Below, in pieces: positions 10,703 to 20,115 of a DNA stretch of 64,000 nucleotides (the first letter of the stretch is position 1; every line of letters starts with the position of its first letter). This DNA is from Haliclona indistincta (taxonomy: Eukaryota > Porifera > Demospongiae > Haplosclerida > Chalinidae). The DNA is taken from positions 13,843,592 to 13,907,591 of the forward strand of contig OZ024785.1 in the NCBI GenBank assembly GCA_964017065.1, in the 5' to 3' direction. Below the pieces are notes generated by a model. It saw nothing but the letters and a program-made list of their open reading frames with translations. It was not told the origin of the DNA and did not search any database. Position numbers and translations under genes: made by a program.

Positions 10703-11137
10703 TTATATGCAACCAAATCCATTGTTGCCCTTCACTCCAAGGATCATGCTTTCCTTGAACTTCTGATAAGTCGGATGAAATGGAAGGTGTAGAGTGAGAT
10801 CACATGTTGATGCGTATGGAAGAACATCACTAGAAAATACTAGAGATGGAACGTCAGGGAATTCGAAGCTAGTGAGAGGGAGATTGCTTTGACCAGAGAA
10901 AATATTAATATGTCTTCAAGACTGCAGTCCAACTCTCCTTCTACAAATAAATACAGTAATTATTTTCTGTTTGATAAAATTATAGTATAATATACCTTCA
11001 CATTCATCGAGGAAGTCTCTGAAGAAAACATAGGTAGCTTCCTCTTCCCGTCTTATAACACTCTCTTTTTCGGAAAAAGATACTTTAAATAGGTCTTTGA
11101 CTATTTCTTTAGGATAAAAAACAAAAGGCTGCATCAT
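10703..11137 (-). pseudogene. HECT-type E3 ubiquitin ligase, C-lobe
   Basis: Exon 1 (11137-10996) reads MMQPFVFYPKEIVKDLF and KVSFSEKESVIRREEEATYV. A 55 bp intron (GTATAT...TTTGTAG, 10995-10941) follows. Exon 2 (10940-10703) has EDILIF, then LVFSSDVLPYASTCDLTLHL, then FKESMILGV and GFGCI before TAA. The order and the S-T-C motif match the C-lobe of HECT ligases, where that cysteine forms the thioester with ubiquitin; the FG near the C-terminus is also typical. The joined frame breaks once, at about 10893, where one base appears to be missing (ILIF then SGQSNL resumes). The N-lobe is not seen nearby. It is either a recent pseudogene or a sequencing error in a real last exon pair. Confidence 0.7.
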
Positions 11138-11197
11138 ATGTCTTAATAACTATTATTAAATTACACCTATAAACTGGAGGGTAATCATTTTTAGAAC

Positions 11198-11428
11198 CTA
11201 GTGCGAAGTGTAGTGTACTAAGTGTAGTGTAGTGTCAACAAGTGTACTAGCATATACAGCTATTAATAGCATCATAGGGCCTGCTTTATTTGGATTCATT
11301 GCCTTGTGTGCTGTTAATAACACTGACCGTAATGCACAAAGTGCTTGTTCAGTACGAAGTTGCACCGGTACTCGAATTTTTAAGTCGTCGGGATCAAATA
11401 TTTCATAGATTGCAGTGTCCCTGAACCT
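11198..11428 (-). CDS. Hypothetical open frame upstream of the HECT exons
   Basis: A 77-codon frame without its own early ATG reads RFRDTAIYEIFDPDD, then RVPVQLRTEQALCALRSVLL and MNPNKAGPMMLLIAVY. Composition is protein-like and the strand matches the HECT exons 60 bp downstream, so it may be an exon of that gene, but no clear splice borders were found. Function unknown. Confidence 0.25.
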   Translation of the reverse strand, partial: RFRDTAIYEIFDPDDLKIRVPVQLRTEQALCALRSVLLTAHKAMNPNKAGPMMLLIAVYASTLVDTTLHLVHYTSH

Positions 11429-11493
11429 CTACCGCCCTTCTGGGAATGGGGTTCCAATGAGATTTTGAACACTTTGCCAGCGTTACTTTCAGC

Positions 11494-11965
11494 TTGTACC
11501 AAAAGGGGCATAGTGAGGTAAAAGAGATCAGGCTAGTAAATAGTCCCGATAGTTACAGCCAAAAAATCGCTGATAATATTGGCCACTGCATCGCTTATTC
11601 TTGGTTCATTATGTGCAGAGTCATCGACACTTTTGAGCATTGTCGAAAAGAAAAAGCCCCTTGGCTTGTGGATGAACCCACTCAAAGATGTTTATAGTGT
11701 ATTCCACCTGCTCTAAGAGATGATCGTTGTTGAAATAGCCCTCTTTCTGTGTTTCTAATGAAAGTCGTGCTTCCTGAACTTCATCACGAACGAACCCATT
11801 GATCTCATCAACAAAATCAGACACCATGATTGCTGCCCCGAGTGATTTTTGGCGTATAACGTTTGTGCTATCATTCCCAAAAATATGATAAGCTCCTGAT
11901 TTCATACCATTACATTTTCTACTGGCTTGCCAAACATACAATAATGTAGAAGTTAATAACCACAC
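11494..11965 (-). pseudogene. DDE-type transposase-like fragment
   Basis: The minus strand reads YHIFGNDSTNVIRQKSLGA, IMVSDFVDEINGF, then GYFNNDHLLEQVEYTINIFE and KGLFLFDNAQ before a stop. From memory, the order GNDxTNxxRxKxLGAxIMVSDFVDEVNGF ... GYW ... FDN is shared by a widespread but poorly named DDE transposase-like family in sponges, cnidarians and fungi; the terminal FDN would hold one catalytic aspartate. The segment after it is frameshifted, so the catalytic domain is incomplete. The fragment begins inside an OB-fold-gene repeat (11926-12004). Confidence 0.5.
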
Positions 11966-12004
11966 ACCTTGTCTGCATGTCTGTGTGATAATTCAAATCC
12001 TACC
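11926..12004 (-). repeat. Copy of an exon-intron junction of the OB-fold gene at 56.5 kb
   Basis: About 78 bp match 56487-56563 closely. On the minus strand both encode VGFELSHRHADK followed by the same GTGTGT donor-like sequence. At 56.5 kb this is the end of an OB-fold-like exon; here it is isolated between a retroelement fragment and a transposase fragment. Confidence 0.75.
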
Positions 12005-12777
12005 CCTACCATAGGGGACAGTGGCCAGGGGGGATAGCTGAGATCCTGCCTGCCCAAGAGCCTGTATGCGTTCCGACAAGGTGATATTGTCCAGGAGGAA
12101 TTCCTTAAAGTCGATGAATGTGCCCGCACGAGCCTTCTCTAAGACTTACACTGGAATGGGAGGGAGAACAGGGGAATAAGCCAGTAGATTAGGCTTAGGG
12201 GGTGACGGTATGCCGGACGTCACGGACGCGATGAGCGACGAGAGAGACGGGACGGCGGGAAAGTGCTAGCGACTGAGGTGATGAGGTCGGACCAGCTCCC
12301 AGGGAGAAGATGGGTATAGAGGCCAAGGAGCCCGGAGCAGGGACCGCCGGTGTGATGGACGCGGGAGCCGAGGCGGTGGAGCCTGCAGCGAGAGAGGGAG
12401 AGAGTGCTGGTGAGCATGGACAGATTGCGGACGCCGCTGTTGCTGGCTTTGGGTGCCGCTGGCACTTGATGCCGGGGAAGGAGAGAGAGAGACCAGAAAA
12501 GGGGGAGAGAGAGAGAAAAGGAAAAAGAGAGACCTGGGCTTGGACTGCACAGTACGCGTGCAAGACAAGAGGCAAGAACAAACATTAAAAAAACAATAGG
12601 CTTACCGGCGGACAAGCCAGATGGCCCAGGAAGAGACGCAGCTAGTGCTTTGGCGAGTTCCGTCTGGACCGCCGATTGGAACTCAGTTTGCGAGAAAGTC
12701 GCCGTCGTAGCTGTGGAAGCGGGGACCGACGTCGCCGCCGGAGAGCCGATGGGCGATGTTGCACCTGAGGACGACAT
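12005..12777 (-). pseudogene. ORF1-like remnant of a tyrosine-recombinase retroelement (DIRS/Ngaro type)
   Basis: Exon 1 (12777-12606) starts at ATG with a Ser/Thr/Ala/Pro-rich stretch and contains QTEFQSAVQTELAKALAAS. It ends at a GTAAGCC donor. An intron of 223 bp closes at CTCTCTCGCTGCAG, and exon 2 (from 12382) continues in phase (GSTASAPASITPAVPAPG). The frame shifts near 12250, meets a TAA at 12146-12148, and then reads VLEKARAGTFIDFKEFLLDN. That last motif (short basic helix, then F-I/V-D-F-x-E-F/L-L-x-DN) is, from memory, typical of the capsid-like ORF of DIRS-class elements. A tyrosine recombinase core on the same strand lies at 26339. The assignment is inference; a decayed host gene is the alternative. 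Confidence 0.45.
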
Positions 12778-12930
12778 GACGATAGACGATAGACAATTGG
12801 GTAGGGAAACGATTCACTTGGATAACAAAAACCGAAAATACGAAGAGAGCAGCTTGTCACAGCACTAACTTCGCTGGAGACAGCTGCTGACTGAGGTACA
12901 AGCATGCGTACGTGTAGGATAACTGTGCAT

Positions 12931-12962
12931 GCGAGTCCGGCTCCTGGGCGGAGCGGACTCGC
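12931..12962. other. GC-rich hairpin
   Basis: GCGAGTCCGGCTCC and GGAGCGGACTCGC are reverse complements apart from one bulged base, around a five-base loop. It sits 150 bp upstream of the retroelement-like ATG at 12777 in a locally GC-rich, promoter-like stretch. Confidence 0.7.
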
Positions 12963-12979
12963 GCTGTAGAGTGCGCGGC

Positions 12980-13348
12980 AGACGGTTAACTCTTTAACGT
13001 TCATAAAAATTATTTAACGCGCGTGGGTGGTGACCGTAATGTTTTTGAAACTAAAGAACGTGGGCAGAATCGTTGGTGACCTTTTGTCAAGGAAGCGCTG
13101 CTCGTCATGCGAGCGCTTTTCCTCCTCTGGAACACCTTTATAAGAAGAAGAAGGGCAGCGCTTGTGTTCTCTTAACTTCGTGTGTGATAGATAGTATAAC
13201 GATTGTAGACATTTGTGTAGCCAACCAACCAGTAAAGCTTTGTTGCTATAGTACAGTGAGCTAAGTCTTTGAAGATGGTGCTTTAGTACAAGTCTTGTGA
13301 TAGAGATAATACGTATATGTGCACAGTATCTTGTGTAGTGATAGTATA
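12980..13348. other. No gene seen
   Basis: No frame with recognisable motifs on either strand between the GC-rich upstream region and the piggyBac-like tail. Confidence 0.4.
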
Positions 13349-13693
13349 CTACTGCTGAATAGCACTGTGCCATAGACGATAGCAGTCAGATACATCTTGT
13401 TTTCCAGTCAAGCATAGAGTTGGCTGGCCGGTGCATTCCTGACAATACCAAACGCTCTCTTTTCTTCGTGCTGGTACACGGTGTCTACGGCAGTATACAC
13501 ATTGCTTGCTACGTGAGTGTGTTGGTAGGTGTAGTGGCTGTGCTAGCGGTGTTGGTTGTACAGTATCTGTTGTAAAAGGAGAGCTAGACAGCAAGGGAGC
13601 GGAAGATGGTTGTTGTCTTAGGCGCCTTCTACTATTGTACTGGCCTCCACTGAGACACTTCCCTGCTAGCCCTTTTTTGTGCTGTATTACCAT
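13349..13693 (-). pseudogene. piggyBac transposase C-terminal zinc-ribbon fragment
   Basis: The last 50 residues of this frame read KQCVYCRRHRVPARRKE, then WYCQECTGQPTLCL, then DCYRLWH. Spacing C-x2-C ... C-x2-C ... LC ... C-x3-W-H fits the cysteine-rich C-terminal domain of piggyBac-type transposases, which binds the element ends. The preceding 55 residues are Ser/Pro-rich linker. No DDE core is found upstream in this interval, so the transposase is truncated. piggyBac core pieces lie at 39680-40060 and 59290-59640. Confidence 0.6.
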
Positions 13694-14147
13694 GGGTTGT
13701 CAGCCGCCACTTCTTTGCTTTTTTGGTCTTCCTCCTTGGCTTCAATGATGGTGCAAACATCGCAGTTGTCATCACTATGACTCGTCCACTCAAACGGCTG
13801 ACAGCTGGTCTCAGTGTCTCAGTAACTCACTGTGCTGTCAGATAGCATTTGTTGAAGAACTTGGGAGGGTGGGCTTCAGGCTGGCCTTTGGCTTCACGAA
13901 CACCAAATGCCTCTTCAAGCAGTTTTAGTATGTGTTACTGTGCTCTATGCCACCCTGCCAAGTTTCTAGCACAGATTCAACAATGGAGTTGAACATGTTT
14001 GTCATCTATGTTATCTAAGTTTTTTGTAAAAAATGTTGCCAAAAACAGCTTAAGTAAACAGTGGTAAGCAAGATTATTCATACTTTAATACCTACCTTAG
14101 ACCTCTGAGCAATAAATAGTTTAGATAAGAAAACCTCAGGACCGCCT

Positions 14148-15000
14148 CTAGAGAACACAATCCAAAGAGAGTGGTGACGCTAGTATAAAAGGTCTGGTTG
14201 ATAGTTGAGTGGGATCGTGTTGAAGAGAAGGCTGAACAGGAGTACTAGAAGAAGAGTGAGTTTCAGCCAAGTCTTCAGGAACTGAGTTTTGGAGTACGTC
14301 ATCATCACAATATGCTGCTTTAATCGTGTGCTTTTGTTCATCTTCAGAGAGTGCGGACGCTGGGAAGGTAGTGTGGTGTACTGCAGCAGCTGTCATGCTG
14401 TGCGTGGTTAGCTTGGTCGGAATCATACAGCATCATTTCTTCTGACTGGCGTTTAGATGTGGCCGTATCGACAGAATGAACAGATGTTGCAAAAATTTTT
14501 TCATAGATTGTATAAAGCTCTAGTAACTAATAATCACAATCATCACTAATAAACATAGAGTCTTCTGGATAGTTTACAGGTGACAGATCTGGTTCATTGT
14601 CATCATCTGCAGTTGGATCTTGCTGACTAACCTCCTCTCCGTTTGGAGGGTACTGTATGCTGAGCCATGTTGAGTAGTTAGAGTAAAAGTTTCTTTCACT
14701 CCTCGAGTCGGAGTTAGCTCTTAGCCTTTTCCTATCTGTTTATGAACACGAGAAGTAAAAAGCACAGTTTTTTACTCCAACCATTTCTCGTTTTCGTTCT
14801 TTTAGAAGTACCGCAATGCCCATGCACATTCCTGGGTAATTCCTTTCATCTTTTTTCAACTGGTTACATTGATCACTTTTGCTGAAAAGTGGTTTTACAG
14901 TGTGGGAGCCTTCTGCTTCAGCTGTTCGATGCACATTTCCCATTTGAACCCAGAAAGCTGTGGTATTCCGATCTTTTGAAAAAGTGATGGATTTCACGTT
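14148..15000 (-). CDS. Unknown acidic protein, two or three exons
   Basis: Three protein-like minus-strand frames follow each other: 14997-14740 (QMGNVHRTAEAEGSHTVKPL ... KKDERNYPGMCMGIAVLLKE), about 14730-14525 (RKRLRANSDSRSERNFYSNY ... PTADDDNEPDLSPVNYPE) and 14426-14148 (SEDEQKHTIKAAYCDDDVL). The middle one is very acidic towards its end. Clear donor or acceptor sites were not settled. This could be the N-terminal half of a piggyBac-like or other element protein, given the zinc ribbon downstream at 13349, but no motif proves it. Confidence 0.3.
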
Positions 15001-15289
15001 GACGACACACTCAAAACAGAGAGGATTGGTGCAGCAATGAGAAGTTGGCAGCTAAAAGATGAAGCTATTTCCGTCGGCCCCTACATCTCTGTCTGCCCCT
15101 ATTAAGAATATAACCAAGAGTGAACTAGTTTGTGGCAACAAGCCGCAACATTAAGTATCTCGTCCTCCACTGAATACAAAAAGAAACCCATATTACTACC
15201 TATGAACTGTGCTGTAGTATAGACCATTGTATTGATATTTCCCTTTTCAGAACGTAGCTGTCGCTCGTATTTGGTCTTAATCTGATGGT

Positions 15290-15660
15290 CATGTCTGAGC
15301 TAGTGACACATGACACAGTAAATCAATAAGACTTTTTGTGATAGCTAGAGTTGACAGAAAATCAGAAAATGTGATTGCAAGTTGCAAGCCTCTAGTATCG
15401 GTGAGGGAGACAGAAGACCATAATTAGGCCCATCGTAACAATTTTTTCCATAAATGCTACTATAGATTGATGCAGTGAACAAAAACCTCAATAGAATCAA
15501 TTCTTTGAACCCATCTTGTTCCACACAAATCTCTTAGTTTGTCTTTTTTGGTTCTGGTTGGGTGTCTTGAATTGCTTGTTCCAATGCTCTCTGCCTTTTA
15601 GGATGGACGTTGAAAAACAAGTAACTTTTGCCTACAACACCGATCATAATATTACCGACA
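15290..15660 (-). pseudogene. hAT-type transposase remnant
   Basis: The minus strand reads LFFNVHPKRQRALEQAIQD, then after a one-base shift KLRDLCGTRWVQRIDSIEVF, then two stops, then SLTDTRGLQLAITFSDFL. The order FF-x-S/H-PKRQ ... L-x-x-LC-x-TRW-x-x-R ... F is characteristic of hAT-family transposase-like proteins of the DUF4371/ZMYM1/P52rIPK type, lying before the RNase H insertion domain. Frameshift plus stops show it is dead. Downstream a further open frame (about 15298-15099) may be a continuation but carries no motif. Confidence 0.65.
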
Positions 15661-16592
15661 ACTGTAAGCCCAAATGAGGATTGCAGAGAAGTAGTGATCT
15701 TGTTCGCTAATTATTCAACTGAATAGTCAAAAATTTATGCATGCGTATCTATTATGTGCGTATTGTGTTGGGTTCTTTTCTTGTATCTTTTTTTTTATAC
15801 GGACACAATTCCTCCTATAAGGATAATAACAGTTGACAAATGCAAGTAGGCATGCATGCTTGTGTATCAGTTACATCACTCTCTGAGTAAGCACGACCGT
15901 TTTTCATAAGTCACGCAAGTACAAAAAGGCGACGCCTCTAAAAATTTCTACCAAGGACTCAGTGGTTCTGCGCTCATCATGAAGCGCTCTGACGAAAGTA
16001 GCGTCTTGTGAACTGTTCCTTGAGGCATGTACAGGTAGGTGATCATAGAGACTTGATGGTAATTATTTTTACATGGCATGGCAAGAGTAAATATGCGCGT
16101 TGTAGTGTCAATGATTTTTCTTGTCATTTGGTGTGACTTGAGAGATTGTGTAACTCCTGAGTGTATAAGGTGTTGTGCATGTTGTTTGAAGGCTTATGAT
16201 ATAACATAGAAAGTTAAACAGTCAGTTTGATCTGTCTTTGCACTTCATCTTTCTAGAAGAGTGTTGACTGCGGGCGACGACTCGATTTTATGCTAATTGA
16301 CTATAATATTATATCTAAGCTTGTTTAGTGGACTAACTATGCCACTGTATTGTGTTTCCAATCTGTTTATTAGGATTATCATAACGTGATGTGGGTAGGG
16401 TGTAGAGCACATGTTGACGCCAATGGGAATTCCCCAGTTGCAGAGAACCGAAGAGACGGTGTCGTATCAAAGCCAGTGGGTGGCGGCGGATATAGGGCAC
16501 CAGTGAAAAAGTTTAAGATATCTCCTAATGTTAGTGGTAATTTTCCTTTTGTAAGTGAGCATATTTCATTTCGGTTACTGGTGGCAACGGCC

Positions 16593-16831
16593 TTATGGTT
16601 TTAGAACTGTTTCAGATATAGAACCATTCTCTGAATAGTCAAGGATTGTGGCAAAATCTTCTCTTAAATCCTCGGGTCACTTGTCAATCATAACATGCTT
16701 CATTGTTGTAAAGCTCATTAACTGCACCGTCTCTTCATGATTGTTGGTAGGAAATGAGCCCAATATGCCATTCATACGTTCAAATGTGTATAGCCAAAAG
16801 GCATAAACTGGGCCATGCTCCTTTATGCAGT
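16593..16831 (-). pseudogene. EnSpm/CACTA (tnp2-type) transposase C-terminal fragment
   Basis: The frame reads CIKEHGPVYAFWLYTFERMN, GILGSFPTNN and a TGA, then PEDLREDFATILDY. The combination GP-V-x-x-F/W-W-L-x-x-FER-x-N-G-x-L is the conserved C-terminal block of tnp2/DUF4218-type CACTA transposases. Only this block is present. A different part of what may be the same family sits in the tandem array at 44281-44760. The TGA lies where a coding triplet is expected. Confidence 0.55.
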
Positions 16832-17611
16832 CAGTGATACGTCATACATCCCAGCAGATATGTTTGGTGTAAGAGAATTCTTTCCATAAAATTTTTTTGG
16901 GATAAATCATCAATTTTAGCCAAGTCCTTCCTTAAAATCTCGCGCCTACAAATCAAAGTACAAATTTTAACAAAAATTATCCAGCATTTATAATCCTGAT
17001 GTGGCAATATGTTCTGTTAAGCATAAGACGAAAAGTATATTGTACAATTTTTCCACTGGTCAGATTTTAGTCATGAAGCATTGGAAGCATTGTGATAATA
17101 ATAAAAACCTTATCTCAGGTAATGCTCACCTGCTTATATTTTGCTTCTGCCTAGGTCTCTCGTCCTTCGGAGTTGTTTCTCATACTGCAACAGTATAAGA
17201 TATTTAGAAGTTATTTATATGTACAGTGTGTGGTACATGGGTTACTGTCGGTTATATATATATGCCATGGGTTGTTGTGCCTCAACTGTACTTGAATCTC
17301 TATGCCACAGCTGCACATACTTTTAATTTGGGTTTCCAATTGTTTGAATGTACAGGGAGACAGAATGCCGTGGTCTAGCTGGTGCTTTAGATCGGTGCAT
17401 TGCCTTTGAGTTGTACCAATATCATTTTCCCAGAATTGGCTTAAGTAAAGGGAGGATGAGCTTGAGAAGTAAGATAAGATATTCCCTTTCTGTGCCACCA
17501 GTGTAGTGGTAGTCAGTTGTTACTACAGTGTACATCATATGTACACCAAGGTAGGCTTCCAAATATTTACACTCGAACAATTCATGATATTTAAAAATTA
17601 TTATGCAATCA

Positions 17612-17937
17612 TCAAGTCAGTCTCAAGCATGGCGGTGCCGTAACGGCGCTCTTCTCCTTCTTCGCCGGCGTCTTTACTCGATAAAGCTCGGCCCGGGCTG
17701 TGCTTGAATGCTGTCCACCTAAGACCTCATATTTGTACACTTGACGTAAACGGTTGGAAAATTGTGCAACTTCCATTACGCTAGTACATAGCACTGCCAC
17801 TGGTGGAACACCAGGGCCAGAAGGATCCTTGGCTATCTTCTTTTTCAGTTCTTTTAGAAAGACACCATCCAATGATCTTATGAGCCTGGTGTTGGCTGTT
17901 GGAGTGCTGAGGCTTGTAATGGGAAGTTTCTCAAGAC
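17612..17937 (-). CDS. ParB/Srx-like domain protein fragment (paralogue 1)
   Basis: An acceptor (CCATATAG) precedes an exon reading LEKLPITSLSTP, RLIRSLDGVFLKELKKKI, PPVAVLCTSV and VYKYEVLGGQHSSTARAEL, then 21 more residues to TGA. The arrangement LPI-x-x-L ... R ... D-x-x-F ... L ... P-x-x-V ... Y-x-x-LGG-x-H-x-x-x-A resembles a ParB/sulfiredoxin-like nucleotide-binding fold, with GG-x-H standing for the phosphate-binding loop. Paralogues lie at 30096-31720 and 53652-54255. This one and the 54 kb gene share an intron at the same place and phase (just before x-LPI). The C-terminus after ELYRV differs from the 30 kb copy and may be read-through past a lost donor. The fold assignment is inference. 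Confidence 0.5.
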
Positions 17938-18037
17938 CTATATGGTTGATATAGTCATGATTTCATTGAGATGACCTCACTACAACTTACTAGACAATTT
18001 TACTGAAATAGTAACGCGATTTGTGCATGCTTTATAG

Positions 18038-19085
18038 CTATACATACCAACAGAATGGAATCGTCAAGTGGATCTTCACAGCTTGAAGTAGCCGCACCTC
18101 TTTTCCATCGTACCTCTCTTGTTCATTCTCTGATGTACCATTCAGCTCCACAGGAGACTTCGAGCTTTCCTCTCTAACGGTCTGCTTCAACTCGGTTGGA
18201 GGGAGTCGCTCACCAGTGAAGAGACTTGTAATGCTACCATCAGCATCCTGTGTCCCCAAGGAGAATCCTAGCTGTGGTTGTACATCAGTACCTAACAACA
18301 GATCGTTTGGTGCATCCTTTCGCACTAAAATGGTAGTGATCAGCTGATACTGTCCTCTGGACAAATTGAGTTCAACCTGAGCGATGAAGTCTAAACGGTG
18401 TCCGCCATAATTCTTCAGCATAACATCAGGATCTGTGAGCTTCTTGCGAGTAGATTCCACCCCCTGTGCATCCTTAGGTCAGTTGCTTTTGAGAACCTTC
18501 AACACGAATTCTAAAGAAGCGATAATTGCTGGCGATCCAGTGTCGATACTGATCCCTTCGACTTCAACAGTATCGTAGACAGTAGGTCCCAACCTTGAAC
18601 CCTTGTCAGCTGGTATGACAGTCTTCACCATACCAAAGCTCCCACTAGCGGCGTCCAATTCGGCTTGCCGGATTAGTGCTCCTCTGTCATTATGGCTCAA
18701 GATATCAAAGTTGTCAGCACCTATAGTGCGCAGAGCGTATGCTACATCTCATTCCTTTGTGTGATTTCTTCTTGAACACAGACTTGGGCTCCTGCCTCGT
18801 CCTCCTGGCCGCCGCTGTAGCCACTTTGTCTAGGCCGTCCAACAGCTCCTTCCTGAATGTGTCTAGTCGCTCATCGAGCCGCTTCATTATCGTCTCCAAC
18901 TCCTTCGACATGATGGACTGAACAGTAGAATTGATGATAGCATTCGCCAGATCATCCAGGTAGCCAATGATGCTTCGTCGCAGCTTCTGCTTTGCGAGAC
19001 CGAAACCAGTCGGGTGATAACTTGGTGTGTCCAGCAGGAAGGAAGGAGATGGTGATCTTGTCGTGACGACTCTCCACATCATATA
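18038..19085 (-). pseudogene. Retropepsin-containing Gypsy-like gag/pol remnant
   Basis: Following an acceptor at about 19086, the frame has a helical stretch (KELETIMKRLDERLDTFRKE), a frameshift near 18735, then VEGISIDTGSPAIIASLEF, an in-frame TGA at about 18480, and VMLKNYGGHRLDFIAQVELN ... LVRKDAPNDLLLGTDVQPQL. DTGSP is the catalytic aspartate motif of a retroviral-type protease, and LL-x-GTD-x-L is its second conserved block. No reverse transcriptase follows. The frame ends at a strong donor (TGTTG then GTATGT, 18045), and the next acceptor on this strand is that of the ParB-like exon at 17937. The element is broken at least twice. Confidence 0.6.
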
Positions 19086-19361
19086 CTGCATCAGATAATT
19101 TTCAATTACACTTACAGTTACGCATGCTGTACATAATACATGTGCGTTCTTATGTGCATCACTTCGTAACCTGCTTCATAGCTTTATTTTTATTTTTCCC
19201 AGTGCAGTTATCTATATTGAAGTGAGCATGACGCTCCTGAAGCCCATGGTGGTCTAGGTAGTGATGGCGTAGACTTATTACCGTGTTCGCACCCTTTCCA
19301 GCAGCTACCGACTCAATAATAATAATAATGCCAGTCGGTGTCTTATCATTATAGAAACTTG

Positions 19362-19838
19362 TTATAAAAACTTGATATTGGTGTAAAAAAATGGGAATGG
19401 TATTAGAATTCTAATATCGGAGTCCTGTTGTTTAACATGGTCAAGCTCAATGTCAAAAAGAGGCTCATGGATGCAGCCCAGGCGTTGGTGAACGTCGGAC
19501 TTAGTGCAGCAATCTTTTAAGCTCGACAGCGTTCTCTTCTTTATCTTTGAGTCCTCTAAAGACACTGTCATATCCGACCTATTGACGATTGATAAAGTGA
19601 ACTGAAATATGCACATAACAACCAACCTGTGGTCACAATGAATGGTGCACCATAAACAAGCATATACCTTGTAATCACCGCCAAGATAAAATGTCAATTT
19701 GACATCTGCAACTCCTACCCTCATGGTACCCGCTCTCTTCGGCTCGTGAATGCTGTCTAGAACTGGCTGGAGAGATCCCCTAAGCTTGGCAAAATTCTCG
19801 TCAATCTTGACAGCTGCAACAGCATGGTTACCTACAGC
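19362..19838 (-). pseudogene. Transposase-like fragment of an unnamed animal family
   Basis: After an acceptor-like AAGCTGTAG the strand reads KLRGSLQPVLDSI, VADVKLTFYLGGDYK, YACLWCTIHCDHR, then CTKSDVHQRLGCIHEPLFDI and ELDHV. I recall LGGDYK ... C-x-WC-x-x-H ... HEPL-x-x-I ... LDHV as landmarks, in this order, of an abundant uncharacterised transposon protein in sponges and cnidarians. Here the segment between LGGDYK and the C-x-WC pair is shortened and the part after LDHV is lost, so it is a remnant. The family name and activity are unknown to me. Confidence 0.4.
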
Positions 19839-19886
19839 TTTAGATTATTTGATTACAGTTCACCGTATTTTATTCACCGTGCTTGA

Positions 19887-20115
19887 TTAGCACTCTCTGT
19901 ATTAGACTCTGCTGTGGTTGCCATGATAGCATGCATGCTTTAGCTTTAGATATGTTTATTGTGATGTGCTATGACTCTTAATCCACAAGTCAGTTTCACT
20001 ATGTAATACTGGTAACCACACTTGCTGTGCTTTAAAGTGTATCTGATTATCAACCTAACTCATTCACTATGTTGAAGCTAGTGTAATGTTACAGTATAAT
20101 AGTCAATGTAGTTTA
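19887..20115 (+). repeat. Dispersed repeat, copy 2 (tail inverted)
   Basis: 19887-20033 repeats 6252-6402 in the same orientation. 20060-20115 is the reverse complement of 6481-6535. No coding capacity. Confidence 0.85.

Noticed and set aside
12220..12777. A single 185-residue uninterrupted protein on the minus strand
   Set aside because: The middle is pyrimidine-tract intron sequence; a GTAAGCC donor and GCTGCAG acceptor join two Ala/Ser/Pro-rich exons in phase instead.
16386..16604. Plus-strand frame overlapping the CACTA fragment
   Set aside because: No recognisable domain or splice support apart from one possible donor, and the minus strand carries a clear transposase motif over its end.
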